64,000 nt of DNA from an uncultured Phascolarctobacterium sp. GTDB lineage: Bacteria > Bacillota > Negativicutes > Acidaminococcales > Acidaminococcaceae. The stretch is from positions 7,317-71,316 of the forward strand of contig URXU01000009.1 in the NCBI GenBank assembly GCA_900552005.1, in the 5' to 3' direction. Of this stretch, positions 40,293-49,081 are shown piece after piece. Within the stretch, counting starts at the first letter, position 1; each line of letters opens with the position of its first letter. The position numbers were made by a program, and so were the translations under genes. The notes beneath the pieces were generated by a model, which was not told where the DNA came from, searched no databases, and saw only the letters and a program-made list of their open reading frames with translations.

Positions 40293-40598
40293 TTATAATT
40301 TTTCAGCCATTCCCGGAGGCATGCTCCATTCTACTCGTACATCGGTATGTACCCATAGTCTTGTGAGGCATGTTTTAAAATTCTCCAGACTGGATAACGG
40401 TTCTAAAGTTTTGGTTACAAAATTGCGGATAGTTTCACCTTCCGGAATATCCAGAGTCAACGGCTGAGCCAAAAATTTCTCCACCTTTTCTCTGGCCTCC
40501 GCCACCGGCAAAACAACCTGCGCAGTCCTGCTTTCTTCGTCATATTCCACGTAACCGTAATTACAATGATAATTTAGGGTAACCGCAAATTTACTCAT
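40293..40598 (-). CDS. Conserved-looking small protein of unknown function
   Basis: A 101-residue, mildly acidic cytoplasmic protein that I do not recognise. It has no signal peptide, membrane segment or known catalytic motif. Notable parts are an N-terminal SKFAVTLNYHCNYGYVEYDEE, an Ala/Glu/Lys-rich helix in the middle, and an aromatic C-terminal segment TRLWVHTDVRVEWSMPPGM that may form a beta sheet. The ATG at 40596-40598 is preceded by AGGAGGGG at good spacing, which supports a real gene. It lies 63 nt after ppk (same strand) and just before tRNA-Arg. It could be the last gene of the polyphosphate unit. Confidence 0.65.
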   Translation of the reverse strand: MSKFAVTLNYHCNYGYVEYDEESRTAQVVLPVAEAREKVEKFLAQPLTLDIPEGETIRNFVTKTLEPLSSLENFKTCLTRLWVHTDVRVEWSMPPGMAEKL

Positions 40599-40661
40599 AC
40601 AACCCCTCCTAAAACTGCTCCATTTATTATAACAATTTCCCAACGGAAGAGCAATATTTAT

Positions 40662-42764
40662 TTATCGGCGGCTGTACATGGGCTGCAATCGTGCTTCCAT
40701 GGGTATCTTATCGGCGGCAGCTGCCAGCTGTGCCATTTCATACAGAGTATTCTGTGCGCTGACTACTTCCGCTTTATTGCGTACTCTGCGATAAGCGCCA
40801 TTGGACTGCATCATATGCGCGCCTACATTATCACGCAGATACAGATCAAGAATGGCCTTAACACGTTTAATATGTTCTTCACTTTCCACCGGGAAGAATA
40901 ATTCCACACGATCATTCAAGTTACGCGGCATCCAGTCGGCGCTGGAAAGATACAATTGCTCATCTCCGCCGTTGGCAAACCAGAAAATGCGGCTATGCTC
41001 CAGCTGGCGTCCAACGATGCTGCGCACAGTAATATTGTCGCTGATGCCCTCAATACCTGTTTTCAGACCGCAAATACCACGCACAATTAATTCAATTTGT
41101 ACACCGTTGGCAGATGCTTCATACAATTTCTGAATTACCGGCTGATCAATCAACGAATTCATCTTGGCAATAATATGTCCGCCCCTGCCGGATTGCGCCA
41201 TATAGATTTCATTGTCAATCAGCGAGTAGATCTTTTCACGCAGCCCAAGGGGAGCCATCACCAGTTTATTCCAAACCGGCGGTTCTGAATAACCTGACAG
41301 CAGGTTAAAGAATGCGGAAGCATCGCTGCCGAACTGGTCATTAGCCGTCATCAGGCCCAAATCAGTATACAGCTTAGCCGTATTATCATTATAGTTGCCG
41401 GTGCCTAGATGCAGGTAACGTTTTATACCATTGGCTTCCTTACGCACAATGAGAATGATTTTGGCATGTGTTTTAAGGCCTACCAGACCGTAGATAACAT
41501 GGCAGCCGGCCTGTTCCAACCTTCTGGCCCAGATAATATTGTTTTCTTCGTCAAAGCGTGCCTTTAATTCTACCAGTACAGTAACCTGCTTGCCGTTTTC
41601 TGCTGCACGGGCCAAAGCTGCTACAATGGGAGAATTGCCGCTTACACGGTACAAAGTTTGTTTGATTGCCAGCACCTTCGGATCATCTGCCGCATCATTA
41701 ACCAGTTTTACTACCGGATCAAAGGATTCATAGGGATGATGCAGCAAAATATCTTTTTTGCTGATTGCGGCAAAAAGATCGCTGTCATCGGGCAGTTCCA
41801 GCGGACGCTGCGGTACAAATGGCTCATACAGCCAGGGCCACATGCCCGGCAAAGACGTAAATTTAAAGAAACAGGTGGGGTCAAGCGCGCCATTAACTTC
41901 ATATACTTCCATATCCGTTACATCAAGATTTTCTTCCAGGAATTTCTTAATGCGGGTATTGTTGGTTTTAAACAGCTCCAGACGCACCGGCGCCCCGCGT
42001 TTGCGTTTACGCAGAGATTTTTCTACTTCCTGCAGCAAATCGTCAATATCGTCTTCGTCCACATCCAAATCGGAATCGCGGATAATACGGAAAGGCACCA
42101 AATCAAGAATTTTGCAGCCATTAAACAGGTCGGCACAATGATTGGCAATTATATCTTCCAAAAAGACAAAGGTACGTTTATCATCTGTTGGTACTTCCGT
42201 AATCCTGTTAAGTACGGACGGTACCTGCACCAAGCCCATGCTGTGTTCACCTTCGTTATTTACCAGTTCCACTGCCAGATTCAGCGTCTTGTTGGCTAAA
42301 AACGGGAACGGACGGGAGGCGTCAATGGCCATGGGTGTCAATACCGGATAAACCAGCTCCCGATAATATTCTTCCAGCCAGTTGCGTCCTTCCTCACTGA
42401 GTTCTTCAACATGCCTGAAATGCAGTCCTACGCCATCCATCTCCGCCAGCAGGGCCTGCAAATACTTGTACATGGTACGCACCTGTTCATGGGCCGCTTC
42501 AGAAATAGCATCCAGCTGTTCCTTGACGGACATCCCTGCCGCATCACGTTTTTCCACGCCATTATCATAACTGCTCCACAAGCCGGCAACGCGTACCATG
42601 AAAAATTCATCCAGATTAGACGCCGTAATGGCAATAAATTTCAGGCGCTCCAGCAAAGGCCTGTCTTCCACCATTGATTCCTTAAGAACTCTCAGGTTGA
42701 ATTTCAGCCAGCTGAGCTCTCGATTATAAAAATACTCCGGTTTATTCAGTTCCAGTTTCTTCAT
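40662..42764 (-). CDS. ppk: Polyphosphate kinase PPK1
   Basis: Reversibly polymerises the gamma-phosphate of ATP into polyphosphate. The 700 residues have the four PPK1 domains: N-terminal NRELSWLKFNLRVLKES, the head domain, and two phospholipase-D-like C domains. The autophosphorylated His is in the C1 block, with LHHPYESFDPVV, IWARRLEQAGCHVIYG and LKTHAKIILIVRKE. HLGTGNYNDNTAKLYTD is the second His region. GISDNITVRSIVGRQLEHSRIF and the LSSADWMPRNLNDRVEL end are also family blocks. The ATG overlaps the stop of the upstream Ppx-like gene by one base (TAATG), so the two are coupled. Confidence 0.97.
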   Translation of the reverse strand: MKKLELNKPEYFYNRELSWLKFNLRVLKESMVEDRPLLERLKFIAITASNLDEFFMVRVAGLWSSYDNGVEKRDAAGMSVKEQLDAISEAAHEQVRTMYKYLQALLAEMDGVGLHFRHVEELSEEGRNWLEEYYRELVYPVLTPMAIDASRPFPFLANKTLNLAVELVNNEGEHSMGLVQVPSVLNRITEVPTDDKRTFVFLEDIIANHCADLFNGCKILDLVPFRIIRDSDLDVDEDDIDDLLQEVEKSLRKRKRGAPVRLELFKTNNTRIKKFLEENLDVTDMEVYEVNGALDPTCFFKFTSLPGMWPWLYEPFVPQRPLELPDDSDLFAAISKKDILLHHPYESFDPVVKLVNDAADDPKVLAIKQTLYRVSGNSPIVAALARAAENGKQVTVLVELKARFDEENNIIWARRLEQAGCHVIYGLVGLKTHAKIILIVRKEANGIKRYLHLGTGNYNDNTAKLYTDLGLMTANDQFGSDASAFFNLLSGYSEPPVWNKLVMAPLGLREKIYSLIDNEIYMAQSGRGGHIIAKMNSLIDQPVIQKLYEASANGVQIELIVRGICGLKTGIEGISDNITVRSIVGRQLEHSRIFWFANGGDEQLYLSSADWMPRNLNDRVELFFPVESEEHIKRVKAILDLYLRDNVGAHMMQSNGAYRRVRNKAEVVSAQNTLYEMAQLAAAADKIPMEARLQPMYSRR

Positions 42765-44314
42765 TATTCTTCCACCCGCTCCAATAAAGCTTTCAATCCA
42801 TAAACTTCCTCAAAAAAGTCTGCCTTGGCGGCAAAAGTCCATTCTTCCAAAGCCAGATCAACATCGCTGACAGCAAAAACCTGCAGGATATTATCCTTAA
42901 CCGCTACCGTGCAGCCCTTGACTTTCTGCAGATAGCTGCGGTCCATGGCATCTGCAATGCGGATGATGGCGGCAATCTTGGCGACAACGGCCACCATATC
43001 CTTTTCCACTACCGGCGCCTTGGTATTTTCCGGTGCAAACAGTTTATTGGCATGATAGTAAGCCGCCAGCGCAATAATTTTCTTGTCGTGATCGCTGAAG
43101 CCGAGAATATCCGTTGCCATAATCAGCTGATATGTATATAGGGAATGGCTGCGCATACAGATATATTTACCGATGTCATGTAAAATAGCGGCGGCGCGCA
43201 GCAGCAATCTTTCGTGCTCGCCCATACCATAACTTTTAGCCAGCTTATCAAAAATAATCAAAGACAGACGTTCCACTTGTTCTGCATGTTTTTTATCATA
43301 CGAATAATGTCTGCCAATGCAGTGGAACAGACTGATCAGTTCCTGTTCCTGATTTTTTCTAAATTCGCTATTGGTCTTGCAGCCGATATGCAGCAGCTGC
43401 ATTCCGTCAATAAACCTGTCGCCGGTAATGATGATTTCCTGGGCCGGTACCAGATTCAGCAGCTGTTCATACAGCAATACCGTGGGCAGTACCAGCTCCG
43501 CAACGCTTTCCTTAATTCCATAGAATTTAATAATCTGCGGCAGATTGAGCTTGCGCATTTCCTTGAAAAACTGATGAAAATCCTCTGCCTTAATACGATG
43601 CACCTTCTGCTGCAGATCAAGATGCATCATGCGCAGCAAAAGTTCTGTTTCCGTACCGGACAAGACCAAATATCTTACATGGTCCTGCTTAAGCTCCCGG
43701 CGCACCGGACCAATGGTACTGGAAAGAAATTCCGTCAGGGCCCTGTTAAAATGCAGGCTTTCGCGTTTATTGCGTTCAAAGCTCTCTTTTATTCTGATAA
43801 TGCCGATATGGAAATTTTCCTGATATTTAATCTGTTCGTCCTGCACAAAGGTTACGCCCAGTCCGCCGGAAGAAATATCCATCATCAGCATGCCCTCGCG
43901 CTCGCTGGTAATTTTTGCCTCTTTCAGCGTATTTCTGATAGCGGCAAACTTGGTATAGATTTCCTGCGGCATATCAACAACATCTACAATTAAGCCCGTC
44001 TTGCTGTAAATCTGATCCAGCAGAAAAATCTGGTTGCGCGCTTCACGCACCGCAGTAGTCGCCTGTAGTTTATATTCTTCCACGCCATATTCTTCCATCA
44101 GGCATTTAAAGCCATATAAAATTTCACAAATTTCACTTACCATGGAAAAGGGAATAATATTATTTTTAAATGTTTCTTCGCCCAGTCTTATTCTTCTGTT
44201 GCAGCATTCAATAACCTTATATCTGTCAATACCTCGGTATTCGGTAATTTGCATACTGATCATCTCAGAACCAAGATGAATGGCGGCAAAAGTAGTATAT
44301 GATTTCCTTTTCAT
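42764..44314 (-). CDS. Degenerate Ppx/GppA-like protein with C-terminal HD domain
   Basis: A 516-residue relative of exopolyphosphatase/pppGpp phosphatase. The fold is recognisable: two ASKHA-type ATPase-like domains (about 8-310) plus an HD domain (about 325-500) with LHDIGKYICMRSH. The catalytic motifs are altered. The first phosphate loop is AAIHLGSEMIS instead of IDIGSNS, the second is MDISSGGLGV (145-154) instead of DLGGGST, and the SGxxEA segment is DMPQEIYT. A normal copy (44502-46022) lies next door with all motifs intact. I infer a regulatory, polyphosphate- or nucleotide-sensing role, perhaps acting on the co-transcribed PPK, rather than hydrolysis by the Ppx domain. The HD domain could still be active. 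Confidence 0.85.
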   Translation of the reverse strand: MKRKSYTTFAAIHLGSEMISMQITEYRGIDRYKVIECCNRRIRLGEETFKNNIIPFSMVSEICEILYGFKCLMEEYGVEEYKLQATTAVREARNQIFLLDQIYSKTGLIVDVVDMPQEIYTKFAAIRNTLKEAKITSEREGMLMMDISSGGLGVTFVQDEQIKYQENFHIGIIRIKESFERNKRESLHFNRALTEFLSSTIGPVRRELKQDHVRYLVLSGTETELLLRMMHLDLQQKVHRIKAEDFHQFFKEMRKLNLPQIIKFYGIKESVAELVLPTVLLYEQLLNLVPAQEIIITGDRFIDGMQLLHIGCKTNSEFRKNQEQELISLFHCIGRHYSYDKKHAEQVERLSLIIFDKLAKSYGMGEHERLLLRAAAILHDIGKYICMRSHSLYTYQLIMATDILGFSDHDKKIIALAAYYHANKLFAPENTKAPVVEKDMVAVVAKIAAIIRIADAMDRSYLQKVKGCTVAVKDNILQVFAVSDVDLALEEWTFAAKADFFEEVYGLKALLERVEE

Positions 44315-44440
44315 CCACTATACCTCCTTAACTGCATACAAAATAAATTCGCTGTCTGACGAATAAAATCCTGCGGTAATACATACGATTATACATAGAT
44401 TTTACATTACAAGAATTTTACATTGCGGGCCGCAGGATTT

Positions 44441-44468
44441 TTGTAGTTTACGGGTAATATAATATAAT
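44441..44468 (+). promoter_or_regulatory. Candidate promoter of ppx
   Basis: TTGTAG (44441-44446), 16-bp spacer, TATAAT (44463-44468; a second overlapping copy at 44458). Upstream in the same divergent region ATTTTACATT occurs twice in direct orientation (44399-44408 and 44415-44424). Confidence 0.6.
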
Positions 44469-44501
44469 AGTATATGTACGAATTATGCAGAGGTGACAAA
44501 A

Positions 44502-46022
44502 ATGCAACGAATAGCCATTATCGATATCGGCTCCAACTCAGCACGTCTTGTTATCAGCCATATCTATAAAAATGGTGCCTATAACATGGTCTATAATCAG
44601 AAAGAGGCCCTGCGTCTGAGCCAGAAGGTGGACGCCAACAATATGCTTACGGAAGAAGCCTTTACTTCCACAATTGAAACGCTGAAAAGCTTTGCTTATA
44701 TGTGCAATATCTACAAAGCTGATAAAACCATTGCCGTAGCCACAGCCGCCATCCGCAACGCAGCCAACGGCAGCGAGCTGGTAGCCAAAGTAAACGAAGA
44801 AACGGGCATCCAGCTGCATATTATTTCCGGCAATACCGAAGCCTATATCAGTTATCTGGGCGTTATTAATACTCTAAACGTGAAAAACGGCATTATCTTT
44901 GACCTTGGCGGCGGCAGTACCGAATTAATTCTTTTCAAAGACCGCCAAATTATGGATTCCGTTTCCCTGCCCTTTGGCGCCGTAAATACTACGGGAATGT
45001 TCAACACCCGCAATGAAATGCCGCCCAATGTTTACAGCGATGTCAGCTTCTTTATTATGAGCCGTCTGGCACAATACCCCTGGCTGAAGCAACAGGGACT
45101 GCCGCTGATTGGTGTTGGCGGTACTGCCCGTACCGTAGCCAAAATTATTCAGCGCAGCAAAAAATATCCGGCAACCAAGATTCATAACTATTCTTTCTCC
45201 GTCCAGACTTTCCGCGGCTACTTCAACAAGCTGCGCGGCACCAATCTGGAACAGCGCAAAAAGGTTTCCGGCCTCAGCAGCGAACGTTCTGATATTATTT
45301 TGGCAGGCAGCAGCATTATTAACTGTCTGTTTGATGCTACCGGCTGCAAAAAATTTATTACTTCCGGCTGCGGCCTGCGCGAAGGACTGTTTTTTGATTA
45401 TTATTCCAAGGCTAATAATATTCCCCTGATTGCCGATAATATCTTAAAACGCAGCTGTGAAAATATTCTCAATATGTATACGGACAACACTACGCACAGC
45501 CGCCACATTACTGAGCTGGCTCTGAAAATGTTCGACAACTGGCCGCAGCTGCACGGACTCGCCAAAAGCACGCGCAAGCTGCTGGAAACCGCAGCGCTAC
45601 TGCACGATATCGGCATTACCATTAACTTTTACAGCCATGCCCGCCACAGCGCCTACATGATCCGCAACGCGCAGATTTTCGGTCTTACTCATAAAGAACA
45701 GATTATTGCTTCTGCCATTGCCGGCTGGCATAACGGGGTTTCCAAAAACTATTTCCGTGACCGTTTCTACAAAGAAATGCTTAATGACGAAAACTGGAAA
45801 ACCATCAATAAGCTGGCCCTGCTGCTGGCACTGGCTGAAAGCCTCGATTATTCCCAGACCAATAAGATTCACGATATCAAGCCCTACATAGATAAAGAAG
45901 GTCCGGTGCTCAGTGTATTTGCTGATGAAATTCCCAGTATTGAAATGCACCAGATTAAAACTCATCTGCCCTGGTTTAAAAAAGTTTTCAACACTGAGCT
46001 GAAACTACAGCTGGAAAAATAA
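44502..46022 (+). CDS. ppx: Exopolyphosphatase / guanosine pentaphosphate phosphatase (Ppx/GppA)
   Basis: Removes terminal phosphate from polyphosphate and/or the 5' phosphate from pppGpp. The 506 residues keep all family motifs: AIIDIGSNSARLV (5-17), the catalytic-Glu region ISGNTEAYIS (108-117), and IIFDLGGGSTELI (131-143). GVGGTARTVAKI follows, then a C-terminal HD-type domain with LHDIGITINFYSHARHSAYM. The ATG at 44502 is 6 nt after AGGTG; an in-frame GTG at 44493 overlaps the ribosome site. It diverges from the ppk operon, pairing polyphosphate synthesis and breakdown genes. Confidence 0.93.
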   Translation: MQRIAIIDIGSNSARLVISHIYKNGAYNMVYNQKEALRLSQKVDANNMLTEEAFTSTIETLKSFAYMCNIYKADKTIAVATAAIRNAANGSELVAKVNEETGIQLHIISGNTEAYISYLGVINTLNVKNGIIFDLGGGSTELILFKDRQIMDSVSLPFGAVNTTGMFNTRNEMPPNVYSDVSFFIMSRLAQYPWLKQQGLPLIGVGGTARTVAKIIQRSKKYPATKIHNYSFSVQTFRGYFNKLRGTNLEQRKKVSGLSSERSDIILAGSSIINCLFDATGCKKFITSGCGLREGLFFDYYSKANNIPLIADNILKRSCENILNMYTDNTTHSRHITELALKMFDNWPQLHGLAKSTRKLLETAALLHDIGITINFYSHARHSAYMIRNAQIFGLTHKEQIIASAIAGWHNGVSKNYFRDRFYKEMLNDENWKTINKLALLLALAESLDYSQTNKIHDIKPYIDKEGPVLSVFADEIPSIEMHQIKTHLPWFKKVFNTELKLQLEK

Positions 46023-46026
46023 ACAC

Positions 46027-46060
46027 AAAAAAACCGCTGATAACATTCAGCGGTTTTTTT
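46027..46060. terminator. Bidirectional intrinsic terminator
   Basis: Stem of 14 bp (46027-46040 with 46047-46060, core CCGCTGA/TCAGCGG) between ppx (plus) and the M20 peptidase gene (minus), T tracts on both strands. Confidence 0.92.
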
Positions 46061-46071
46061 CTTGCCCGTTT

Positions 46072-47199
46072 TTATTTAGCTGCAGCTTTTAAAATTTCAT
46101 AAACCAGATAGGCAGAGTTATACAAATCTTCTTCTTTTAAAAATTCTTCTACAGTATGAACATTGCTCATGCCGGTACCCAAAATAACACAGGGTACGCC
46201 GTAGGCATTGATAAAGTTGGCGTCACTGCCGCCGCCGGTCAAAGTAACATCAGCCTTGAAGCCGCAGGCCTGGCAGGCCGTCTTGGCAAGCTCTACTACT
46301 TTGCTGTCTTCAGCTACCAGGAAGGATTTATATTTGTTTTCCGTAACTGCATCAGCTTTGGCGCCGTATTTTTCCGCACTGGTGCAGATGGTGCTGACAA
46401 TTTCATCTTTAATGGCTTCCAGTTTTTCGCTGTTGCGGCTTCTTGCGTCACCTTGAATAACAGCCAGATCAGGTACGATATTAGTTGCCGTACCGCCATT
46501 AATAATACCGATATTGCAGGTGGTTTCTTCATCAATACGGCCGTAACGCTTAACATCAGCCAGCGCCTTGGCGGCAATCATTACGGCATTAATGCCTTTT
46601 TCCGGCTCCAATCCGCCATGGGCAGTTTTGCCGTGAATATTGATCGTATATTTATATTGTCCCGGCGCGCCAATAACAATCTCTCCCGGCGCACCTTCGC
46701 TGTCCAGTGCGTAACCAACTTCAGCTTTCAGCAAGGATTGGTTCATGCAGCGGGAGCCGTTAACGCCTCCTTCTTCAGCAATAGTAAACAGCAGCTGAAT
46801 ATCGCCATGTTCAGCATTTTCTTCCAGCAGCATGCGTACGCCTTCCAAAATAGCAACCACGCCGGACTTATCGTCTCCGCCTAAAATAGTTGTGCCGTCA
46901 CTGTAAAGAATGCCGTCTTTCTGCACTACGGTAGTGCCGCCGCAGGGTTCAACACCATCCATATGCGCGGAAAGCAGCACGGAGGTAGCGCCGGCCTTAT
47001 TGCCCGTCAAAAACGCCCACAAATTGCCGCAGTTGCCACCCAGCTGTTTGCCGGCTTCATCTTCCTGCAGGCTAAAGCCCATGGCAGCAAGCTTGGTCTG
47101 CAAAAGCTCCAGAACCGGTCTTTCCTGCAAGGTGTGGCACGGTACGGCAACAATTTCCTTAAATTCCGCAAGAATTCTTTCCTTATTTAATTCTTTCAT
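46072..47199 (-). CDS. M20-family tripeptidase, PepT-like
   Basis: Zinc aminopeptidase of 375 residues. Metal and catalytic positions are visible: LSAHMDGVEP (His and Asp ligands), ILGGDDKSGVVAILEG (bridging Asp), FTIAEEGGVNGS (catalytic Glu-Glu), ALDSEGAPGE, and a C-terminal His in MSNVHTVEEF. A dimerisation domain with YTINIHGKTAHGGLEPEKGINA lies between. This matches the PepT/PepT2 subgroup of M20. ATG at 47197-47199; an in-frame TTG 9 nt earlier is possible. It is the last gene of the udg-thrE-mntP unit, 40 nt after mntP. Confidence 0.9.
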   Translation of the reverse strand: MKELNKERILAEFKEIVAVPCHTLQERPVLELLQTKLAAMGFSLQEDEAGKQLGGNCGNLWAFLTGNKAGATSVLLSAHMDGVEPCGGTTVVQKDGILYSDGTTILGGDDKSGVVAILEGVRMLLEENAEHGDIQLLFTIAEEGGVNGSRCMNQSLLKAEVGYALDSEGAPGEIVIGAPGQYKYTINIHGKTAHGGLEPEKGINAVMIAAKALADVKRYGRIDEETTCNIGIINGGTATNIVPDLAVIQGDARSRNSEKLEAIKDEIVSTICTSAEKYGAKADAVTENKYKSFLVAEDSKVVELAKTACQACGFKADVTLTGGGSDANFINAYGVPCVILGTGMSNVHTVEEFLKEEDLYNSAYLVYEILKAAAK

Positions 47200-47239
47200 T
47201 TTTCTCAACGCCTTTCTGCATTTTCTAAAACCATATTAC

Positions 47240-47797
47240 TTATAAAATACCTGTATGCTCCAGCAATATCTTAACGCCAATCAGCAATAATACACTGCCG
47301 CCAAAAACATTGGCTTTTTTGCCCACGGCAGCGCCCAGGCGAAATCCTGCCAACCCGCCAAAAGCGGAAATCACAAAGGTGACGATACCAATCATTGCTA
47401 CTGCCAGCCAGATATTGGTATCTAAAAATGCCAGGCTGATGCCTACTGCCAGCGCATCAATACTGGTAGCCACCGCCAGCACCAGCATTTCTTTCGTCGT
47501 ATAACTTTTCTTAATGCTGCAGGAATCCGACGCTTCACGAATCATATTCGTTCCCAGATAAGCCAGCAGGATAAACGCCACCCAATGATCATAGTCCATA
47601 ATATAATCGCGGAAGGATAACGCTCCCGCATATCCTATTAAAGGCATCAGCGCCTGAAAAACACCAAACCAAAGGCCAAAGCGCAAAGCTCCGGCACGCC
47701 TGTCAGCAGGTGCCAGCACCATACTGCCGCACACCGATACGGCAAAAGCATCCATCGCCAGGCTGACGGACAAAAATAATAATTCTACAATCCCCAT
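47240..47797 (-). CDS. mntP: Manganese efflux pump MntP
   Basis: Exports Mn2+ across the inner membrane. The 185 residues form six membrane helices as two repeats. Each repeat bears the acidic transport motif: LAMDAFAVSVCGSM (helix 1) and TSIDALAVGISLAF (helix 4), the DAFAVS/DALAVG pair that defines the family. The ATG at 47795-47797 follows GGAG by 5 nt. It lies 18 nt downstream of the ThrE subunit gene. No Mn2+ riboswitch is seen before this gene, whereas the antiporter at 36561 has one. Confidence 0.94.
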   Translation of the reverse strand: MGIVELLFLSVSLAMDAFAVSVCGSMVLAPADRRAGALRFGLWFGVFQALMPLIGYAGALSFRDYIMDYDHWVAFILLAYLGTNMIREASDSCSIKKSYTTKEMLVLAVATSIDALAVGISLAFLDTNIWLAVAMIGIVTFVISAFGGLAGFRLGAAVGKKANVFGGSVLLLIGVKILLEHTGIL

Positions 47798-47815
47798 ATT
47801 AACTCCAACCAAAAA

Positions 47816-48301
47816 TTATTTTTTACTGCAGACGCCTTTCAGCCGCTGTAAACGCTGCTTTCTGGCCTTGCTCATTTTCAGCACTCTGAACACGCTGGTC
47901 ATAACCATCATGCCAAGAGCAATTGCAGCCGAGTCCGTACACGCTGTAAGCAGCGTAGCCGTTCCCAGTTCGTAATTTTTTTCTATAATCTGCGTCATTC
48001 CCTGGTACATGCCAAGTCCCGGCACCAGCGGAATAATGCCCGGGATAACAAAAATAGTTGCCGGCTGCTTGAACATGCGGGCTGACAAATCACTGCCCAG
48101 CGCAATAATAACCGCCGCAAAAAAATTGGCGTGAAAGGAATTATATCCCAGATGATGGCGCAGCAGGACAAAAAGAACCCAGCCAACAGCGCCAATCACG
48201 CCGCTGATAACTAATGATTTTTTAGGCGCCTGAAACAGGATGCCAAAGGCGGCTGTCGCAAAAAAGGAAAATACAAAAGCTGAGAGAAAATTTACTTCCA
48301 T
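47816..48301 (-). CDS. Threonine/serine exporter, ThrE C-terminal-type subunit
   Basis: A 161-residue membrane protein with about five helices, matching the small ThrE_2 (DUF3815) half of split threonine/serine exporters. Typical elements are the FAAVIIALGSDLSARMFKQPATIFVIPGIIPLVPG stretch (about residues 67-101) and a basic C-terminus. In many Firmicutes ThrE is split into this part and a longer DUF1212 part, which is encoded directly upstream and overlaps by 10 nt. The two should form one exporter. ATG at 48299-48301 behind GGGGGTGGG. Confidence 0.87.
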   Translation of the reverse strand: MEVNFLSAFVFSFFATAAFGILFQAPKKSLVISGVIGAVGWVLFVLLRHHLGYNSFHANFFAAVIIALGSDLSARMFKQPATIFVIPGIIPLVPGLGMYQGMTQIIEKNYELGTATLLTACTDSAAIALGMMVMTSVFRVLKMSKARKQRLQRLKGVCSKK

Positions 48302-49077
48302 AAATCCCACCCCCAGATATGCCATGCCTGCAGGCTAAAGGCCAAGCCAATGGCAATTGATGTCGCAAATAACAAGGCTTCGGCAATACGTGAATTGCCG
48401 GAAATTAAATCACCGGCCATATAATCTCGTAAACCGTTAGTAAAAGCCACTCCGGGAAGAAAAGGCATTAACGCGCCTACAATAATTTTTTCCATAGTGC
48501 ACTGTACGCTGACGGCACAGCATAAAATGGCAACTACACCGATGGCCGCACCAGCCAGGGCATTTTCCCAGAACGCGCTGGGCCGGTACCCGCCCAAACG
48601 CTTTAGCAGCAGCATGGCCAGATAACCGGTGATAAAGGCGGCAATAAAATCGTGACTATTGCCTCCAAGCATAACGGAAAAACATGCCGAGCTGAGGCCT
48701 GAGGCCAGACAGACCAGCCTATTGCTGTAAGGGGGCGCGGTTTTCAGCTTGCCTTCCAGATAGTTGATTGTCGCCGCATAGTCAAGCGGCCAGTTTTTCA
48801 GATTGTAGGAGAAATCATTCATCTCACTGATAATCTGCAAATTAGTACTGCGGTAGCGGATGCGGCAGATGCAGCTAAAGCCCTGCGGTTTTTCATCCCC
48901 CAGGATAATGACCGTAGGCGTTACAAAAACATTAATATCATGACAGTTATTTGCCTGACAAAAACGGGTAATTGTATCTTCTACACGCGACGTTTCCGCA
49001 CCGTTTTTTAACAAAACCTTACCCAGCAGCATGGCCAGGTTCAGTGTTTCCTCACGCTTTAAATTATTCAGGCCCAT
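48292..49077 (-). CDS. Threonine/serine exporter, ThrE N-terminal-type subunit (DUF1212)
   Basis: A 261-residue protein of the ThrE_1 (PF06738-type) half. A cytoplasmic N-terminal portion has LLGKVLLKNGAETSRVEDTI and VFVTPTVIIL. About five membrane helices follow from residue 115, with FMPFLPGVAFTNGLRDYMAGDLISG-like text at ALMPFLPGVAFTNGLRD. The ATG at 49075-49077 has AAGGA 7 nt upstream; the open frame continues to 49275 inside the udg gene, but that part has unnatural composition. Forms a pair with the next gene. Amino-acid export is inferred from family; the substrate here is not proven. Confidence 0.9.
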   Translation of the reverse strand: MGLNNLKREETLNLAMLLGKVLLKNGAETSRVEDTITRFCQANNCHDINVFVTPTVIILGDEKPQGFSCICRIRYRSTNLQIISEMNDFSYNLKNWPLDYAATINYLEGKLKTAPPYSNRLVCLASGLSSACFSVMLGGNSHDFIAAFITGYLAMLLLKRLGGYRPSAFWENALAGAAIGVVAILCCAVSVQCTMEKIIVGALMPFLPGVAFTNGLRDYMAGDLISGNSRIAEALLFATSIAIGLAFSLQAWHIWGWDLWK

Positions 49078-49081
49078 AGCA

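Noticed and set aside
47798..47830. A Mn2+ riboswitch before mntP
   Set aside because: mntP is only 18 nt downstream of a ThrE gene; there is no room for an aptamer and none of its consensus blocks occurs there.
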